From: Bacteroidota bacterium
GTDB lineage: Bacteria > Bacteroidota > Bacteroidia > B-17B0 > Aurantibacillaceae
DNA length: 54,756 nucleotides
Direction: 5' to 3'
Assembly: GCA_023251755.1 (NCBI GenBank)
Contig: JAHEYF010000023.1
Coordinates: 1 to 54,756 of the forward strand
The translations under genes and the position numbers were made by a program. Under the pieces are notes generated by a model. That model was not told where the DNA came from. It made no database searches and was given only the letters and a program-made list of their open reading frames with translations. This document shows, piece after piece, positions 43,657 to 53,105 of this stretch (the first letter of the stretch is position 1; the number at the start of each line of letters is the position of its first letter).

Positions 43657-46600
43657 TTAGCGTACTAAGTTCACTACTCCGTGCAGGTTAATGATTTTGT
43701 TATCTATTGTTTTTCCCTTCATTGTGTATTCATATACTCCTTCAGGTTGTGCATTTCCTTTGTACCTGCCATCCCATCCATCGTTTTGTGTGCTTGCAAA
43801 AAACACGTCGTTGCCCCACTGGTTAAAGATGTGAAATTCCATTTCGGCCATAGGGCCTCCCCTTACTTTCAATACATCGTTGTTGCCATCTCCGTTAGGT
43901 GTAAAGGCGTTCGGTATGGCCACAGGATCGGGTGTAAGTACTGTTATAGGTTCACAAAAAGTACCCGCACATCCATCAGTATTATGTACCACCAGGCACA
44001 CGGTGTAAACGCCGGCACTTGTGTATGTATGAACGGGTGCCTGATTGAGGGAAGAGTCACCATCGCCAAAGTCCCAGTGCCAGCTGTTATCGCCAACCGA
44101 AAGGTTGTTGAAGCTTACATAAGCATCGGGCATTTTTGCAGTATCGGGCTTTGCTAAAAACAGAGCTGTTGGTATACCGTATACTTTTATATAATTGGTT
44201 TTAATCAGTGAGTCGGTGCAACCGGCAACAGGAGTGGTTACAATGTGTTTAATGGTATACAGGCCACTGGCTGTATAATTGTTAGCAGCATCTTTTAAAG
44301 AGGAGGTGTGGGTGTCGCCGAAACTCCAGAGGTAGGAAGAGCCCGCCGCGGTAATGGATGAGTCGGAAAAGTTTACAGTTAACGGCATACACCCTGCTAA
44401 GGTATCACCTCCAAATTTAACAAGGGGTTTGTTTTCAATAGTTATAACCCTTGTTGTACTATCCATGCAATTGTGATTGCTGTTGGCTTTTAAGCTTACA
44501 GTATATGTACCTGCAACAGAATAAACGTAAGAAGGATTGTGCTGAGAGCTTGTATTGCCATCTCCAAAAGACCAGTTCCAGCTGCTGATTGTTCCTGAAG
44601 CTATCCCTGAATTGTCTGTGAAATTTACTACTACCAGGGCGCATCCGTTTGTTGCTGTAAAACCAGCGGAAGGCAAGTCGTATACATTTATATAAGCTGT
44701 TTTTATTAATGAGTCGGAGCAGCCTGCCGAAGCGGATACAATGTGTTTAACGGTATAAGTGCCGCTATTCAGGTAAGTGTGCGCCGGGTTTTTTAAAGCG
44801 GAAGTCTGCGCATCGCCAAAATCCCAGAAATAAGTTGAACCGGCGACGGTTGTAGATGAATCGGAAAAATTTACATGCAGGGGCATACAACCGGACAAGT
44901 CGTCTCCACCAAATTTAACCAAAGGCTTGCTTTGTATGTTGATTGTTTGTGTTGTACTATCGGAGCAAGCCTGACCGGTACTCACTACCAAGCTCACTAT
45001 ATAGGTACCTGGGTTGGAATAGATGTGGGTAGGGTTTTGCTGTGTAGCGGTACCGCCATCACCAAAATCCCAGTGCCATCCGTTTATTGTTCCGGGCGAA
45101 ACGGTGGAAATATCTGTGTAGTTAATGAGTGATCCTGTACAAGCGCTTGTGCTTGTAAAAGCAGCGATGGGTGTGCCATTTACGTGAATGTAAGCAGTTT
45201 TTATAAGCGAGTCAGTACAGCCGTTCGAATTTGTTACAATGTGCTTAACTGTATAGATGCCATTGCTGGTATAGGTATGATTGGGATTTTTTACAGAAGA
45301 CGTTTGTCCATCACCAAAATCCCAGAAATAAACCGCAGTACCCGTTACTAAAGATGAATCGGAAAAGTTTACATGCAGGGGGGCACAACCGGCTAAACTA
45401 TTCCCACCGAATTTTACCGTAGGAGTATTTTGTATGGTAATTATTTTTGCCACACTATCATAACAATGCTGGCCCGTATTTACTTTCAGGCTTACGGTAT
45501 AAGTTCCCGCTGTTGTATAACTGTGAACAGGGTTTTGTTGTGTACTTGTAGTGCCGTCTCCAAAATACCAATGCCATCCACTTATAGTCCCCGACGAGAT
45601 GCTTGAACCATCCGTGAAGTTAAGAGGGGAAGTTGTACATCCGTTTACAACTGTAAAATTGGCAAGTGGTGTAGCATTTACTGTTATGTAAGCAGCTTTT
45701 ATCAGGGAGTCGGTGCAACCTGCGGACGTTGTTACAATGTGCTTCACAGTATAAACACCGCTGTTGGTATAAGTGTAAGTTATGTTTTTAGAAGCAGAGG
45801 TATGTGTATCGCCAAAGTCCCAGAAATAAGTTGAACCGGTAGCAGTAACAGATGAATCAGAAAAATTTATGTTCAATGGTACACAACCCGATAAGCTGTC
45901 GGCCCCGAATTTTACAATGGGCTTGTTTTCTATGCTGACTATTTTTGTAACACTGTCTGAACAGTTTAGATTGGTGGTGATTTTTAAACTTACGGTATAG
46001 GTTCCTGCAGCACTATAAATATGAGCAGGGCTTTGTTGTAAACTGGTGTTGCCATCACCAAAATACCAATGCCAGGTATTTATAGCACCTGAAGATAAAG
46101 TTGAATTGTCGGTGAAGTTTATACCTGAACCGGTGCAACCATTTGCTGCTGTAAACGCCGCAGTTGGAGTAGACACGATTACGGTTTGTGCAGAGCTTGC
46201 GGTACAACCTGAATCGGACATCGCCTGTAATGATACGGTGTAAGTGCCACCTGAGGCATAGCTGTGGTAAGGGTTGTGTTGATTACTTGTGTTGGAATCA
46301 CCAAAGTTCCATGTCCAGCCTGTAACTGTACCTGCCGCTATGCTTGAATTGTCGGTGAATTTTACTGTATCGGTATTGCAATTGGTAAGGAAAGAGAAAT
46401 TTGAAACAGGGGACGCATTTACGGTAACAGGTTTAACGAGCGTATCTTTACAGCCCCTGTCGGACGTTACAATCACGGTAACTGTATAGTTGCCTGTAGT
46501 TGAATAGGACGTAACGGGGTTTTGTAAATTAGAGGTAGTACCGTTGCCAAAGTCCCAGGCCCAGGAAGAAATGCTACCTGTGGCAATTAATGAAGCATCG

Positions 46601-47154
46601 CTCAATGCAATACTGGTACCCGAACAAAACTTGTTGCTGGTGAAATTAGCCACCGGAATAAAATGTGCAACAGGGCTAACCTTGCTGGTACAGGGATTGC
46701 CGTTCAGGTAAACTTTTATGGTGTTCAAATTTGTTTCGTTGACCAGGCAAATGTTTGTAAACGTAAAACGTATGGCAATTAAAGCTGTATTGTTCTCGAT
46801 AGTTTGTAAACTGTTGGAAGTAAACCTCAATTTTCTATCGGTGGTGTTAAAATTGGGTAAGGCTGTTAAATAATTTTTATAATTGATGACAGAATCATAG
46901 GTAAGTATGGTTTCGTCGAACTTAAAAGAAAAATCAAACGAATTAACAATATCATCGGACAGAAAAAAAACGGGAATATCAATAAAATTACCCGTGATGG
47001 TGGCGTGCGATAAATCAAAAATTACGGAGTCCTGTGTATTAATTATCCGGGACTTGTTAAACAAAACAGCAGGCGTGCTATTGGTAGCCGGGCTCTTTCC
47101 AGCAATGATGTTGCCAATTAAAATAAAAACAATTATGAGTAACCTGATTTGCAT
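43657..47154 (-). CDS. SprB-like PKD-repeat adhesin with cohesin-like N-terminus and T9SS type B domain
   Basis: 1165 residues. Signal peptide 1-19. Residues about 42-155 form a cohesin-like beta-sandwich (SVIFDLSHATITGNFIDIPV ... FDFSFKFDET ... LRFTSNS ... YLNGNP) homologous to one in the protein at 47342. Then 11 PKD domains: each has a WxF/DFG(D/N) core and SYxxxGxYTV strand; domains 3-10 alternate between two subtypes, A (WHWYFGDG) and B (YFWDFGD), as four A-B superunits of about 166 residues. The C-terminus (about 1075-1165) is a type B sorting domain (IPNAFTPNGDGNNDVL, NQWGNDVF, GWDGR, GVYEYTMKG). It is probably a long surface adhesin, as SprB in gliding, secreted with the SprF-like protein downstream. 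Confidence 0.9.
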   Translation of the reverse strand: MQIRLLIIVFILIGNIIAGKSPATNSTPAVLFNKSRIINTQDSVIFDLSHATITGNFIDIPVFFLSDDIVNSFDFSFKFDETILTYDSVINYKNYLTALPNFNTTDRKLRFTSNSLQTIENNTALIAIRFTFTNICLVNETNLNTIKVYLNGNPCTSKVSPVAHFIPVANFTSNKFCSGTSIALSDASLIATGSISSWAWDFGNGTTSNLQNPVTSYSTTGNYTVTVIVTSDRGCKDTLVKPVTVNASPVSNFSFLTNCNTDTVKFTDNSSIAAGTVTGWTWNFGDSNTSNQHNPYHSYASGGTYTVSLQAMSDSGCTASSAQTVIVSTPTAAFTAANGCTGSGINFTDNSTLSSGAINTWHWYFGDGNTSLQQSPAHIYSAAGTYTVSLKITTNLNCSDSVTKIVSIENKPIVKFGADSLSGCVPLNINFSDSSVTATGSTYFWDFGDTHTSASKNITYTYTNSGVYTVKHIVTTSAGCTDSLIKAAYITVNATPLANFTVVNGCTTSPLNFTDGSSISSGTISGWHWYFGDGTTSTQQNPVHSYTTAGTYTVSLKVNTGQHCYDSVAKIITIQNTPTVKFGGNSLAGCAPLHVNFSDSSLVTGTAVYFWDFGDGQTSSVKNPNHTYTSNGIYTVKHIVTNSNGCTDSLIKTAYIHVNGTPIAAFTSTSACTGSLINYTDISTVSPGTINGWHWDFGDGGTATQQNPTHIYSNPGTYIVSLVVSTGQACSDSTTQTINIQSKPLVKFGGDDLSGCMPLHVNFSDSSTTVAGSTYFWDFGDAQTSALKNPAHTYLNSGTYTVKHIVSASAGCSDSLIKTAYINVYDLPSAGFTATNGCALVVVNFTDNSGIASGTISSWNWSFGDGNTSSQHNPSYVYSVAGTYTVSLKANSNHNCMDSTTRVITIENKPLVKFGGDTLAGCMPLTVNFSDSSITAAGSSYLWSFGDTHTSSLKDAANNYTASGLYTIKHIVTTPVAGCTDSLIKTNYIKVYGIPTALFLAKPDTAKMPDAYVSFNNLSVGDNSWHWDFGDGDSSLNQAPVHTYTSAGVYTVCLVVHNTDGCAGTFCEPITVLTPDPVAIPNAFTPNGDGNNDVLKVRGGPMAEMEFHIFNQWGNDVFFASTQNDGWDGRYKGNAQPEGVYEYTMKGKTIDNKIINLHGVVNLVR
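44155..46149 (-). repeat. Four tandem A-B PKD superunits in the adhesin gene
   Basis: In-frame DNA repeats of about 495-501 bp: 45655-46149, 45154-45654, 44656-45153 and 44155-44655 (residues 336-500, 501-667, 668-833, 834-1000). Each encodes one A-type and one B-type PKD domain. Subtype A ends with KPxVKFG, subtype B opens GCxPLxxNFSDSS and carries KHIVTxSAGCTDSLIK. Confidence 0.85.
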
Positions 47155-47171
47155 TGATTTTTTTTACCGGA

Positions 47172-47179
47172 CAAAAGTA
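47172..47179 (-). promoter_or_regulatory. -7 box TACTTTTG for the adhesin-SprF gene pair
   Basis: Exact TAnnTTTG on the minus strand, 17 bases before the ATG of the PKD adhesin gene. The -33 element is weak. Confidence 0.5.
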
Positions 47180-47290
47180 AGCGAACTTACTGCAATGAAT
47201 GGAAAGTGAATATTTACATTGTATGATGATTGTATTAAGTATGTTAAGTTTAGGTTAATGCAATGTGGTCGGGGTTTTGGTTCAATTAAA

Positions 47291-47319
47291 AAAGCCCCGG
47301 CCTAATAGACCAGGGCTTT
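47291..47319 (-). terminator. Terminator of the large VEKYY gene
   Basis: AAAGCCC/GGGCTTT (47291-47297 with 47313-47319) flanked by A/T runs on both sides. On the minus strand the T-run follows directly after the stem, 22 bases past the stop at 47342. Confidence 0.75.
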
Positions 47320-47341
47320 TTATTTTTATTGTCAATAAAGC

Positions 47342-50300
47342 TTATTTATTCACAACGATTTTTTGAGTTGCAACAGTTTTATCGGTAGAGATTTTCATCA
47401 TGTAGATACCGTTAGCAAGGTCCTGAATGTTGATCAGGTGTCTTTCGTTAGCGATAACACGTACGTTCATCATTACTTGTTTACCACTTAAGTCAAACAA
47501 TTGAACAACTGCATTGTCAGCTGATTCGATGTTTAATATTCCGTTAGAAGGGTTTGGATAAACTTTCAGGTTGTTAGAATTGATAGTAGCGATTCCGCTT
47601 GTAGATTCGATTACTTTTACAACAGCCGGGTTCCCGTTTAAGTAAGCAGTGGCTGAAGATAAATCAGCAGCAGTTACAGCACCTGTTAATAAAGAGAAAC
47701 GAACCGATACGATTGGAGAAGCAATATCATAGTTTTGAGTACTGTTAGAAGTAAACCTTAACGTATTATCAGCAGTGTTGAAGTTGTCAACAGCATCAGC
47801 TAAATAATTTACCGCGTTTACAGTTGATACGTTACCCAGGTTGTATTGGAAAGAGAAGTCAAGGGCGTTTACGTTGTTGTTAGCAACAACTGAAACAGGC
47901 ACATCAACATAATTACCAACAGTTACCGCTTTGGATAAATCAAACACTACAGTACCTGGATTGTTTAACTTTTTGATTTGACCGTCAGCAGCAATTGCAT
48001 CGTAGTTACCGTTAACATCTCCAAGCATAATACCTTTGTAGATGTCGCCGCTGATTAAAGGGCAGTTTACATAATCAGAAACCGGTATGTCTAAACAGAA
48101 AGGAACAACAGGCACTTTTGATTTAGAGTAACCAACACCATCGTTAGCAGGATAAGATACCGATTTGTGGTAAGCAGCACCGGCTAATAAAGCAGAGTCA
48201 ACAAACAACCAGTCTTTTGATAAAGAACCGTTTGAAACACCTGCAGCGTTGTAATTCCAGGCTTGTTTAAACTCAGGAATCATTAATACAGCACGTTGAT
48301 TGATTTGAGTAACGTCACCAGCAGAAATAACACCGTCTGTGTTCACGTCTAATGCAATGATCTGGTAAGGAGAAGGAATAAAGCTGATATCGTTCACCAA
48401 TACTTTTCTTGCTAATAAAGCATCAGCACCGTTAATTACAGACTGAACATCAGTAGTTGCAAGAACATCTCTTTGTATTTTAACTTTTAAACCGTTTAAG
48501 ATGTTGCAAGTAAAATCACCTGTTAAGTTAGGTTGAACTGCAGTTGCAGAAGTAGCTACACAGTTACCATTGCTTCCGTAAACATTCGAAATTAAATACT
48601 GGTTCGGAAGAGCAGCGTTGTATTTGATTGGGCTGTTATCTGTCCAGAATTGTAATTTACCGTGAAATAAACTGTCCTTGTAGGTGCTGTAGTTACCAAC
48701 CTGTACCAATTTAGCAGCTACACCGGCAAAATAAGATTCCTGAAGATCAGAAACATTAAAGAAAGCAGTGTCTACAGATTGGAAAGCAGCTTTTTTAGTA
48801 AACTCAGCACAGAATAAATCACCTTTTCCGTGGAAGTTAGCACTTGGAGGTGCAGTAGAGTTTAAAAATAAAGTGATGTACATTGCAGAAATAGAGTCAA
48901 CAACGTTTACAGCATAAGTAGTGTAAGCAGGGTTGATTAAAGCACTGTTAATGGTTAAGTTTCCTGTTGGAGTTACTTTGTTTTTGTTGTAGTGAAGTAC
49001 CATATCGTAACCGATAATGTTTTTCACAGAGTCAACAGCAGTTACGGGTAAGCAGAAAGAGCCTGGTAAACAAGTAGCTTTGATAGTGGTAACTTTGTAA
49101 GGAAGTGCATTTGGATCGGCAACCTCGATAGAAACAGCAGCTGAATTTGTTTTAGCGCCTTTGTTATCAGTAGCTTCAGCAGTGATGCTTTTTACACCGA
49201 TAGTACTGTTCCAGTTGATAGCGTATGGAGCTGTGTTGTCAACACCAACCGATACACCGTTCACTTTAAAGTCTACCTGTGTAACTGTTCCGTCAACATC
49301 GGCAGCGTTAGCAGAAAGAACCACTACACCAGGAGCAGGGTACACGGTACCGTTTGCCGGAGCAGTAAGACTTACTGAGGGAGGGGTGTTGGCCTGTACA
49401 TTGATGTTTACAACTGAGGAAGCGGCACCAACTAAACCTTTGTTATCAGTAGCTTTAGCAGTAATAGCGTGTACACCTAAAGTGTTCGCCGCGTAGTTAG
49501 CGGTGAATGGAGCAGCGTTATCCACACCAGCCGATACACCGTCAACAAAAAATTCAACTGAAGAAACAGTTCCGTCTACGTCAGCACCTGTTCCGGTAAT
49601 GGCAACTGCATCACCCTGAACATACACTGTTCCGTTTGCAGGAGCAGTAACACTTGCCGTTGGAGCCTGGTTGTTGGCCACATTGATGTTTACCACTGTT
49701 GAAGTTTTTGTTGCACCCTGATCATCAGTAGCAATAGCAGTAATTGCATGAGCACCGGCAACACCGGTGTAGTTTGCAGTGTAAGGAGCAATGGCATCAA
49801 TACCCACTGATACACCGTCCACTTTAAATTCTACCTGGGTAACTGTACCGTCAGCATCAGAAGCAGTAGCAGCAATAGCCACTACATCGCCTGTGATGAT
49901 GTTGGCACCGTTTAAAGGGTTGGTAATGCTAACGTTTGGGAGCGCATTGACAGCACCCAAAGTACCTTTCATACTTGGAATTGAAATCTCAGCACCAGTA
50001 GGAGCATTCGCTACAAAGTTTTGAGTTCCACCACTTGGAGTTCCGATCTGAACGTTTAATTCGTAATGAAAAACACCATCGGTAGTAATCTGAGCAATCA
50101 GCACACGGTTGGTAGCAGCAATTGGGCCTGTTGCACCACTAAGGGCAGCAACTGAACCAACTGTGTTGTTCACTGAATTACCAACGGTTGAACCATCACC
50201 CAAAGCATCTAATTCAGTAGTTAAACCTACTAAAGTAACTGCCTGAATTGATCCTGCGTATAAACCATCAAAAGTAGTTAAAGCGATACCCGCAGAAGGA

Positions 50301-50788
50301 TCGGCATTTAACAATACAGCATTAGGGTTAGAGGCAACAGTTACATTGTTTGCTCCACCCGCAGCAGCGTCTTCTGATTTAAGTATACCAAAGTTTCCTG
50401 AAGCAGCTCCACCAACAGATACATAAGAATCCAATGCCAATACATTGTTTTTTATTGCATTTTTAGTTGAGCTCGGAATTGAGCTACCACCTGAATTGTT
50501 ATAAAACTGAGTAGTGGTTGTAAAGATCATGGCATGGTTGGATAAACCATAAGCTGCCTGAAATTTATAACCGGGCAACATGTCTGCGTAAATTCTGTAG
50601 GTAACAGACCCTACAGGCAAAGTACCTGTAGTAAAACCGTTACCTGAAAGGTCGGCATCAGCTGCAGCGGCATCAGCTGCATTTGATACATAATACTTTT
50701 CTACTACGATACTTTCAAGACCATTCTGCGAATGGGCAGCGAAAGCGCCGAGCATCAAAAGGCCTAAGCCTAATAGATTTTTTTTCAT
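47342..50788 (-). CDS. Modular VEKYY exoprotein with Ig-like, cohesin-like and dockerin-like modules
   Basis: 1148 residues. Signal peptide 1-20. VEKYY domain 23-265 (LESIVVEKYYVSNAADA, LPVGSVTYRIYADM, ALDSYVSVGGA, NRVLIAQITTDG). Three tandem bacterial Ig-like repeats at 284-371, 375-465 and 469-557 (each AP.NG ... DGTVxxVEFxVDGVSxGxD). Then a cohesin-like sandwich (565-700), an EF-hand dockerin-like segment with DVNTDGVISAGD at 814-825, a second loop GDVNGNYDA near 923, another cohesin-like domain (944-1060, homologous to the N-terminus of the PKD adhesin) and a type A sorting domain (1072-1148). Codon choice looks biased toward GTT, ACT, GCA and AAC, unlike the neighbouring adhesin, hinting at high expression. 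It is a plausible scaffold that ties VEKYY and dockerin partners together. Confidence 0.85.
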   Translation of the reverse strand: MKKNLLGLGLLMLGAFAAHSQNGLESIVVEKYYVSNAADAAAADADLSGNGFTTGTLPVGSVTYRIYADMLPGYKFQAAYGLSNHAMIFTTTTQFYNNSGGSSIPSSTKNAIKNNVLALDSYVSVGGAASGNFGILKSEDAAAGGANNVTVASNPNAVLLNADPSAGIALTTFDGLYAGSIQAVTLVGLTTELDALGDGSTVGNSVNNTVGSVAALSGATGPIAATNRVLIAQITTDGVFHYELNVQIGTPSGGTQNFVANAPTGAEISIPSMKGTLGAVNALPNVSITNPLNGANIITGDVVAIAATASDADGTVTQVEFKVDGVSVGIDAIAPYTANYTGVAGAHAITAIATDDQGATKTSTVVNINVANNQAPTASVTAPANGTVYVQGDAVAITGTGADVDGTVSSVEFFVDGVSAGVDNAAPFTANYAANTLGVHAITAKATDNKGLVGAASSVVNINVQANTPPSVSLTAPANGTVYPAPGVVVLSANAADVDGTVTQVDFKVNGVSVGVDNTAPYAINWNSTIGVKSITAEATDNKGAKTNSAAVSIEVADPNALPYKVTTIKATCLPGSFCLPVTAVDSVKNIIGYDMVLHYNKNKVTPTGNLTINSALINPAYTTYAVNVVDSISAMYITLFLNSTAPPSANFHGKGDLFCAEFTKKAAFQSVDTAFFNVSDLQESYFAGVAAKLVQVGNYSTYKDSLFHGKLQFWTDNSPIKYNAALPNQYLISNVYGSNGNCVATSATAVQPNLTGDFTCNILNGLKVKIQRDVLATTDVQSVINGADALLARKVLVNDISFIPSPYQIIALDVNTDGVISAGDVTQINQRAVLMIPEFKQAWNYNAAGVSNGSLSKDWLFVDSALLAGAAYHKSVSYPANDGVGYSKSKVPVVPFCLDIPVSDYVNCPLISGDIYKGIMLGDVNGNYDAIAADGQIKKLNNPGTVVFDLSKAVTVGNYVDVPVSVVANNNVNALDFSFQYNLGNVSTVNAVNYLADAVDNFNTADNTLRFTSNSTQNYDIASPIVSVRFSLLTGAVTAADLSSATAYLNGNPAVVKVIESTSGIATINSNNLKVYPNPSNGILNIESADNAVVQLFDLSGKQVMMNVRVIANERHLINIQDLANGIYMMKISTDKTVATQKIVVNK
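49118..49939 (-). repeat. Three tandem Ig-like coding repeats
   Basis: In-frame repeats of about 270 bp each encoding Big_7-like Ig modules (residues 284-557). They share DGTVxxVEF/DFxVDG or VNG and GVxDxxAPY cores, similar enough to suggest recent internal duplication. Confidence 0.8.
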
Positions 50789-50829
50789 TTTTTTAATTGG
50801 TTTTAGTTTTGATTATTAGTTGTTGTTGA

Positions 50830-52506
50830 TTAATGACATGATTGACCAAATTGACCCAATAACAATAAGAAGTCAGAGTTGTTGGTGATACCATCCTGAT
50901 TAATATCAGTGGGGCAAGGCTGAGCTCCACCAATAGATCCACCACCTATCAAAGCAGCGTACGACCAGTCGGATAACCAGTTTTTACCGGTTGAAGCAAA
51001 AGCTCCCCTGTAATTTGCAGGTGCAAAGAAACCATCTACCGGCGTAGCAATTGTAGTAGCTAAAGCAGGATTTGGAGTAGCGTCAACTGATGCTGTAACA
51101 ACCAATGGGCAATCGGTATAAGTGTAAGCATAAGAAAAACCAGCAACAGAAGCTGCGTGTACATTCATATCAGTAGTAAAAAACTGAGTTGAGTCACTTG
51201 CAGAAACAACACCTGTACCATTGTTCTCAATTGCAATTGCTTTTTGGAACATGTTGATAAATGTGTTGGCTTTAATTTTCAGGCTGTTAGTACCGTTACC
51301 ACCTGTATTAGCCCAGTTGTGGTAAGCTTCGCTTGTTCCGGGACGGGTACCCATCGCTTTATTAACATTGAAACCATAACGGAAATTAGCAAATACAGAG
51401 TTGTAGATTTCACCTTCGGTTAATTCTTTTGCACGTATAGCAGCAGGGCCAGAGTTATCACTAGAAAAGGCTGCTTTGCTGTTACCAATAAAAGTAGCAT
51501 TGTAAATAAACGGGTGAGAACGCGGCAATAAATTTGATTTATTGTCATCAGCATCAGCTTCAAAACCATTATCAGAATCTACACTTGAAGTAGTGTTTGC
51601 TTTAAGACCGAATAAAAACTGTGCTTTTCCACTCCAGCCTAAATCCCAGTCAAACATATCATCGTTACCATATAATACACTAACGTATTTTATATTTACT
51701 GTACCTCCGAAAAATTCGATGGCATCATCAGCAGAAGAAACAATTTCAACGTGGTCGATAGTAGTACCACGGCCAACTGAACCTAAAGTAATACCGTTGA
51801 TTTCACCACCTACTGTAAGTACAGCTCCTGCGTGACGAACTGATACATACCTTAAAATACCTGAGTTATCATTGTCATCAAATGTTCCGGCAGTTTCAAC
51901 AGTTCCTGTTAAATCAACACCAAAACGGAACCTTGGAGCGTTGGTTGCAAAACCTTCGAAAACACCCAAACCATCAGAAGCAGCTAATTTTCCTGTAGCG
52001 AAGGGACCATTAGCAGCCAGGGTTAAGTTGTTTGTTGCTTTACCGGCAATAACCAAACCGCCCCATTTACCTATATTAGAAATACAATAAGAACCATCCA
52101 TTGGATCGGCTTCCGCAGTGAATACTATAGGACACTCAGCAGTACCGTCAGCAATGATTTGCGCACCTCTTTCAATGATTAAAGCTGTTGCGGAATCCGC
52201 AGTTGATTTTGTTCTTCCTTTAATAACAGTACCTGGTCTGATAGTAATGTTTTTACCAGAAGCGACTGCGATTTTTTGATCAAGAATGTACGTTTTATCA
52301 CAAGTTAAAATAGTGTTAGCAGTCAATTCAGTTTCTTTTCCTGCAATCAGAGAAACAGCACCCGGAACTGAAGATAATAACACTGTTGGACGAGATGCCA
52401 CCGGAGGACATCCACAAGATGCACCCAGGTTAGATTGGGCATAACCTGCTGAAAAAGAAACAACGGCCATTGCAGCAGTTGAAACTAATTTTGAAATTGT
52501 TTTCAT
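50830..52506 (-). CDS. Beta-helix exoprotein with C-terminal dockerin-like module
   Basis: 558 residues. Signal peptide 1-23 (FSAGYAQ). Residues about 60-520 form a right-handed beta-helix-type domain: ILDQKIAVASGKNITIRPGTVIKG, IIERGAQIIADGT, GKWGGLVIAGKAT, GGTVNIKYVSVLYGNDDMFDWDLGWSG. This family is widespread next to SusC-like receptors in Bacteroidota; some old entries misname it a transporter. The last 28 residues, CPTDINQDGITNNSDFLLL then GQFGQSC, are a half dockerin-like Ca loop closed by Cys residues. There is no T9SS sorting domain. It precedes the modular VEKYY gene by 41 bases on the same strand, with a candidate box GATATTTG (52558-52565) upstream. Codon choice looks like that of highly expressed genes. 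Confidence 0.85.
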   Translation of the reverse strand: MKTISKLVSTAAMAVVSFSAGYAQSNLGASCGCPPVASRPTVLLSSVPGAVSLIAGKETELTANTILTCDKTYILDQKIAVASGKNITIRPGTVIKGRTKSTADSATALIIERGAQIIADGTAECPIVFTAEADPMDGSYCISNIGKWGGLVIAGKATNNLTLAANGPFATGKLAASDGLGVFEGFATNAPRFRFGVDLTGTVETAGTFDDNDNSGILRYVSVRHAGAVLTVGGEINGITLGSVGRGTTIDHVEIVSSADDAIEFFGGTVNIKYVSVLYGNDDMFDWDLGWSGKAQFLFGLKANTTSSVDSDNGFEADADDNKSNLLPRSHPFIYNATFIGNSKAAFSSDNSGPAAIRAKELTEGEIYNSVFANFRYGFNVNKAMGTRPGTSEAYHNWANTGGNGTNSLKIKANTFINMFQKAIAIENNGTGVVSASDSTQFFTTDMNVHAASVAGFSYAYTYTDCPLVVTASVDATPNPALATTIATPVDGFFAPANYRGAFASTGKNWLSDWSYAALIGGGSIGGAQPCPTDINQDGITNNSDFLLLLGQFGQSCH

Positions 52507-53105
52507 TTGTCTTTTTTGTTTTTGTTTTTAATCATCCATCACTATTAATGGACGGGACAAATATCAATTCTTTAATTCAGGAGGAGGGTTTTTTAAATTT
52601 ATCAAATGATTAAGGATTGGTACTATTCAACAGACTGAATAAGTACTTTTCGTTAACTTTAAGAAAAAAGTCTGCTAAAATAGAATAACGAAGAGGGAGT
52701 AATTATGTGTCAGACTTAACGTGAAATTTACATTTATTTTACAAGAAAGACCTGACATCTTCTATGCACCAGCACATGGAGAGGATAGGAAAAAGGTTTT
52801 GAATCCTGTGTTAACTGTTAAAATTACTTCCATAAAAAATCACAAGGTTAAAAGCCATTCTTTAACTGTTTTTACATTCGGCCAAGGGCTTTTCCAAAAA
52901 TGCACATTCAATACAAACGGGCTCTTTTAATTTTTATACGGACTAAACACAGTGTAAATTCCGGAGCTGGCTTTTTATCTACTGGATAGTGTGTGATTAT
53001 GACAAAAAACGACATTTATTTAGTGTGAAAAATACTGAGTTAGCGGTAGTTTTCAATCAAAAAGCAAGGTATACTTTTATCCAAAATTTAAAACTATAAA
53101 TCATT
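52507..53105. other. Divergent intergenic region, no gene seen
   Basis: About 600 bases between the beta-helix gene and the plus-strand secreted protein. It holds a candidate minus-strand -7 box (GATATTTG, 52558-52565) and a plus-strand TACTTTTA box at 53072-53079, 26 bases before the ATG at 53106, with TTTC about 18 bases further up. A 69-codon GTG-started frame at 52721-52930 has no recognisable features and is not called. Confidence 0.45.

Noticed and set aside
47342..50788. Canonical cellulosome scaffoldin
   Set aside because: Cohesin- and dockerin-like modules are present, but no cellulase, carbohydrate-binding module of known type or anchoring SLH domain is in the window.
52721..52930. 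69-codon GTG-started frame in the divergent region
   Set aside because: No recognisable domain, poor start context, no support beyond being open.
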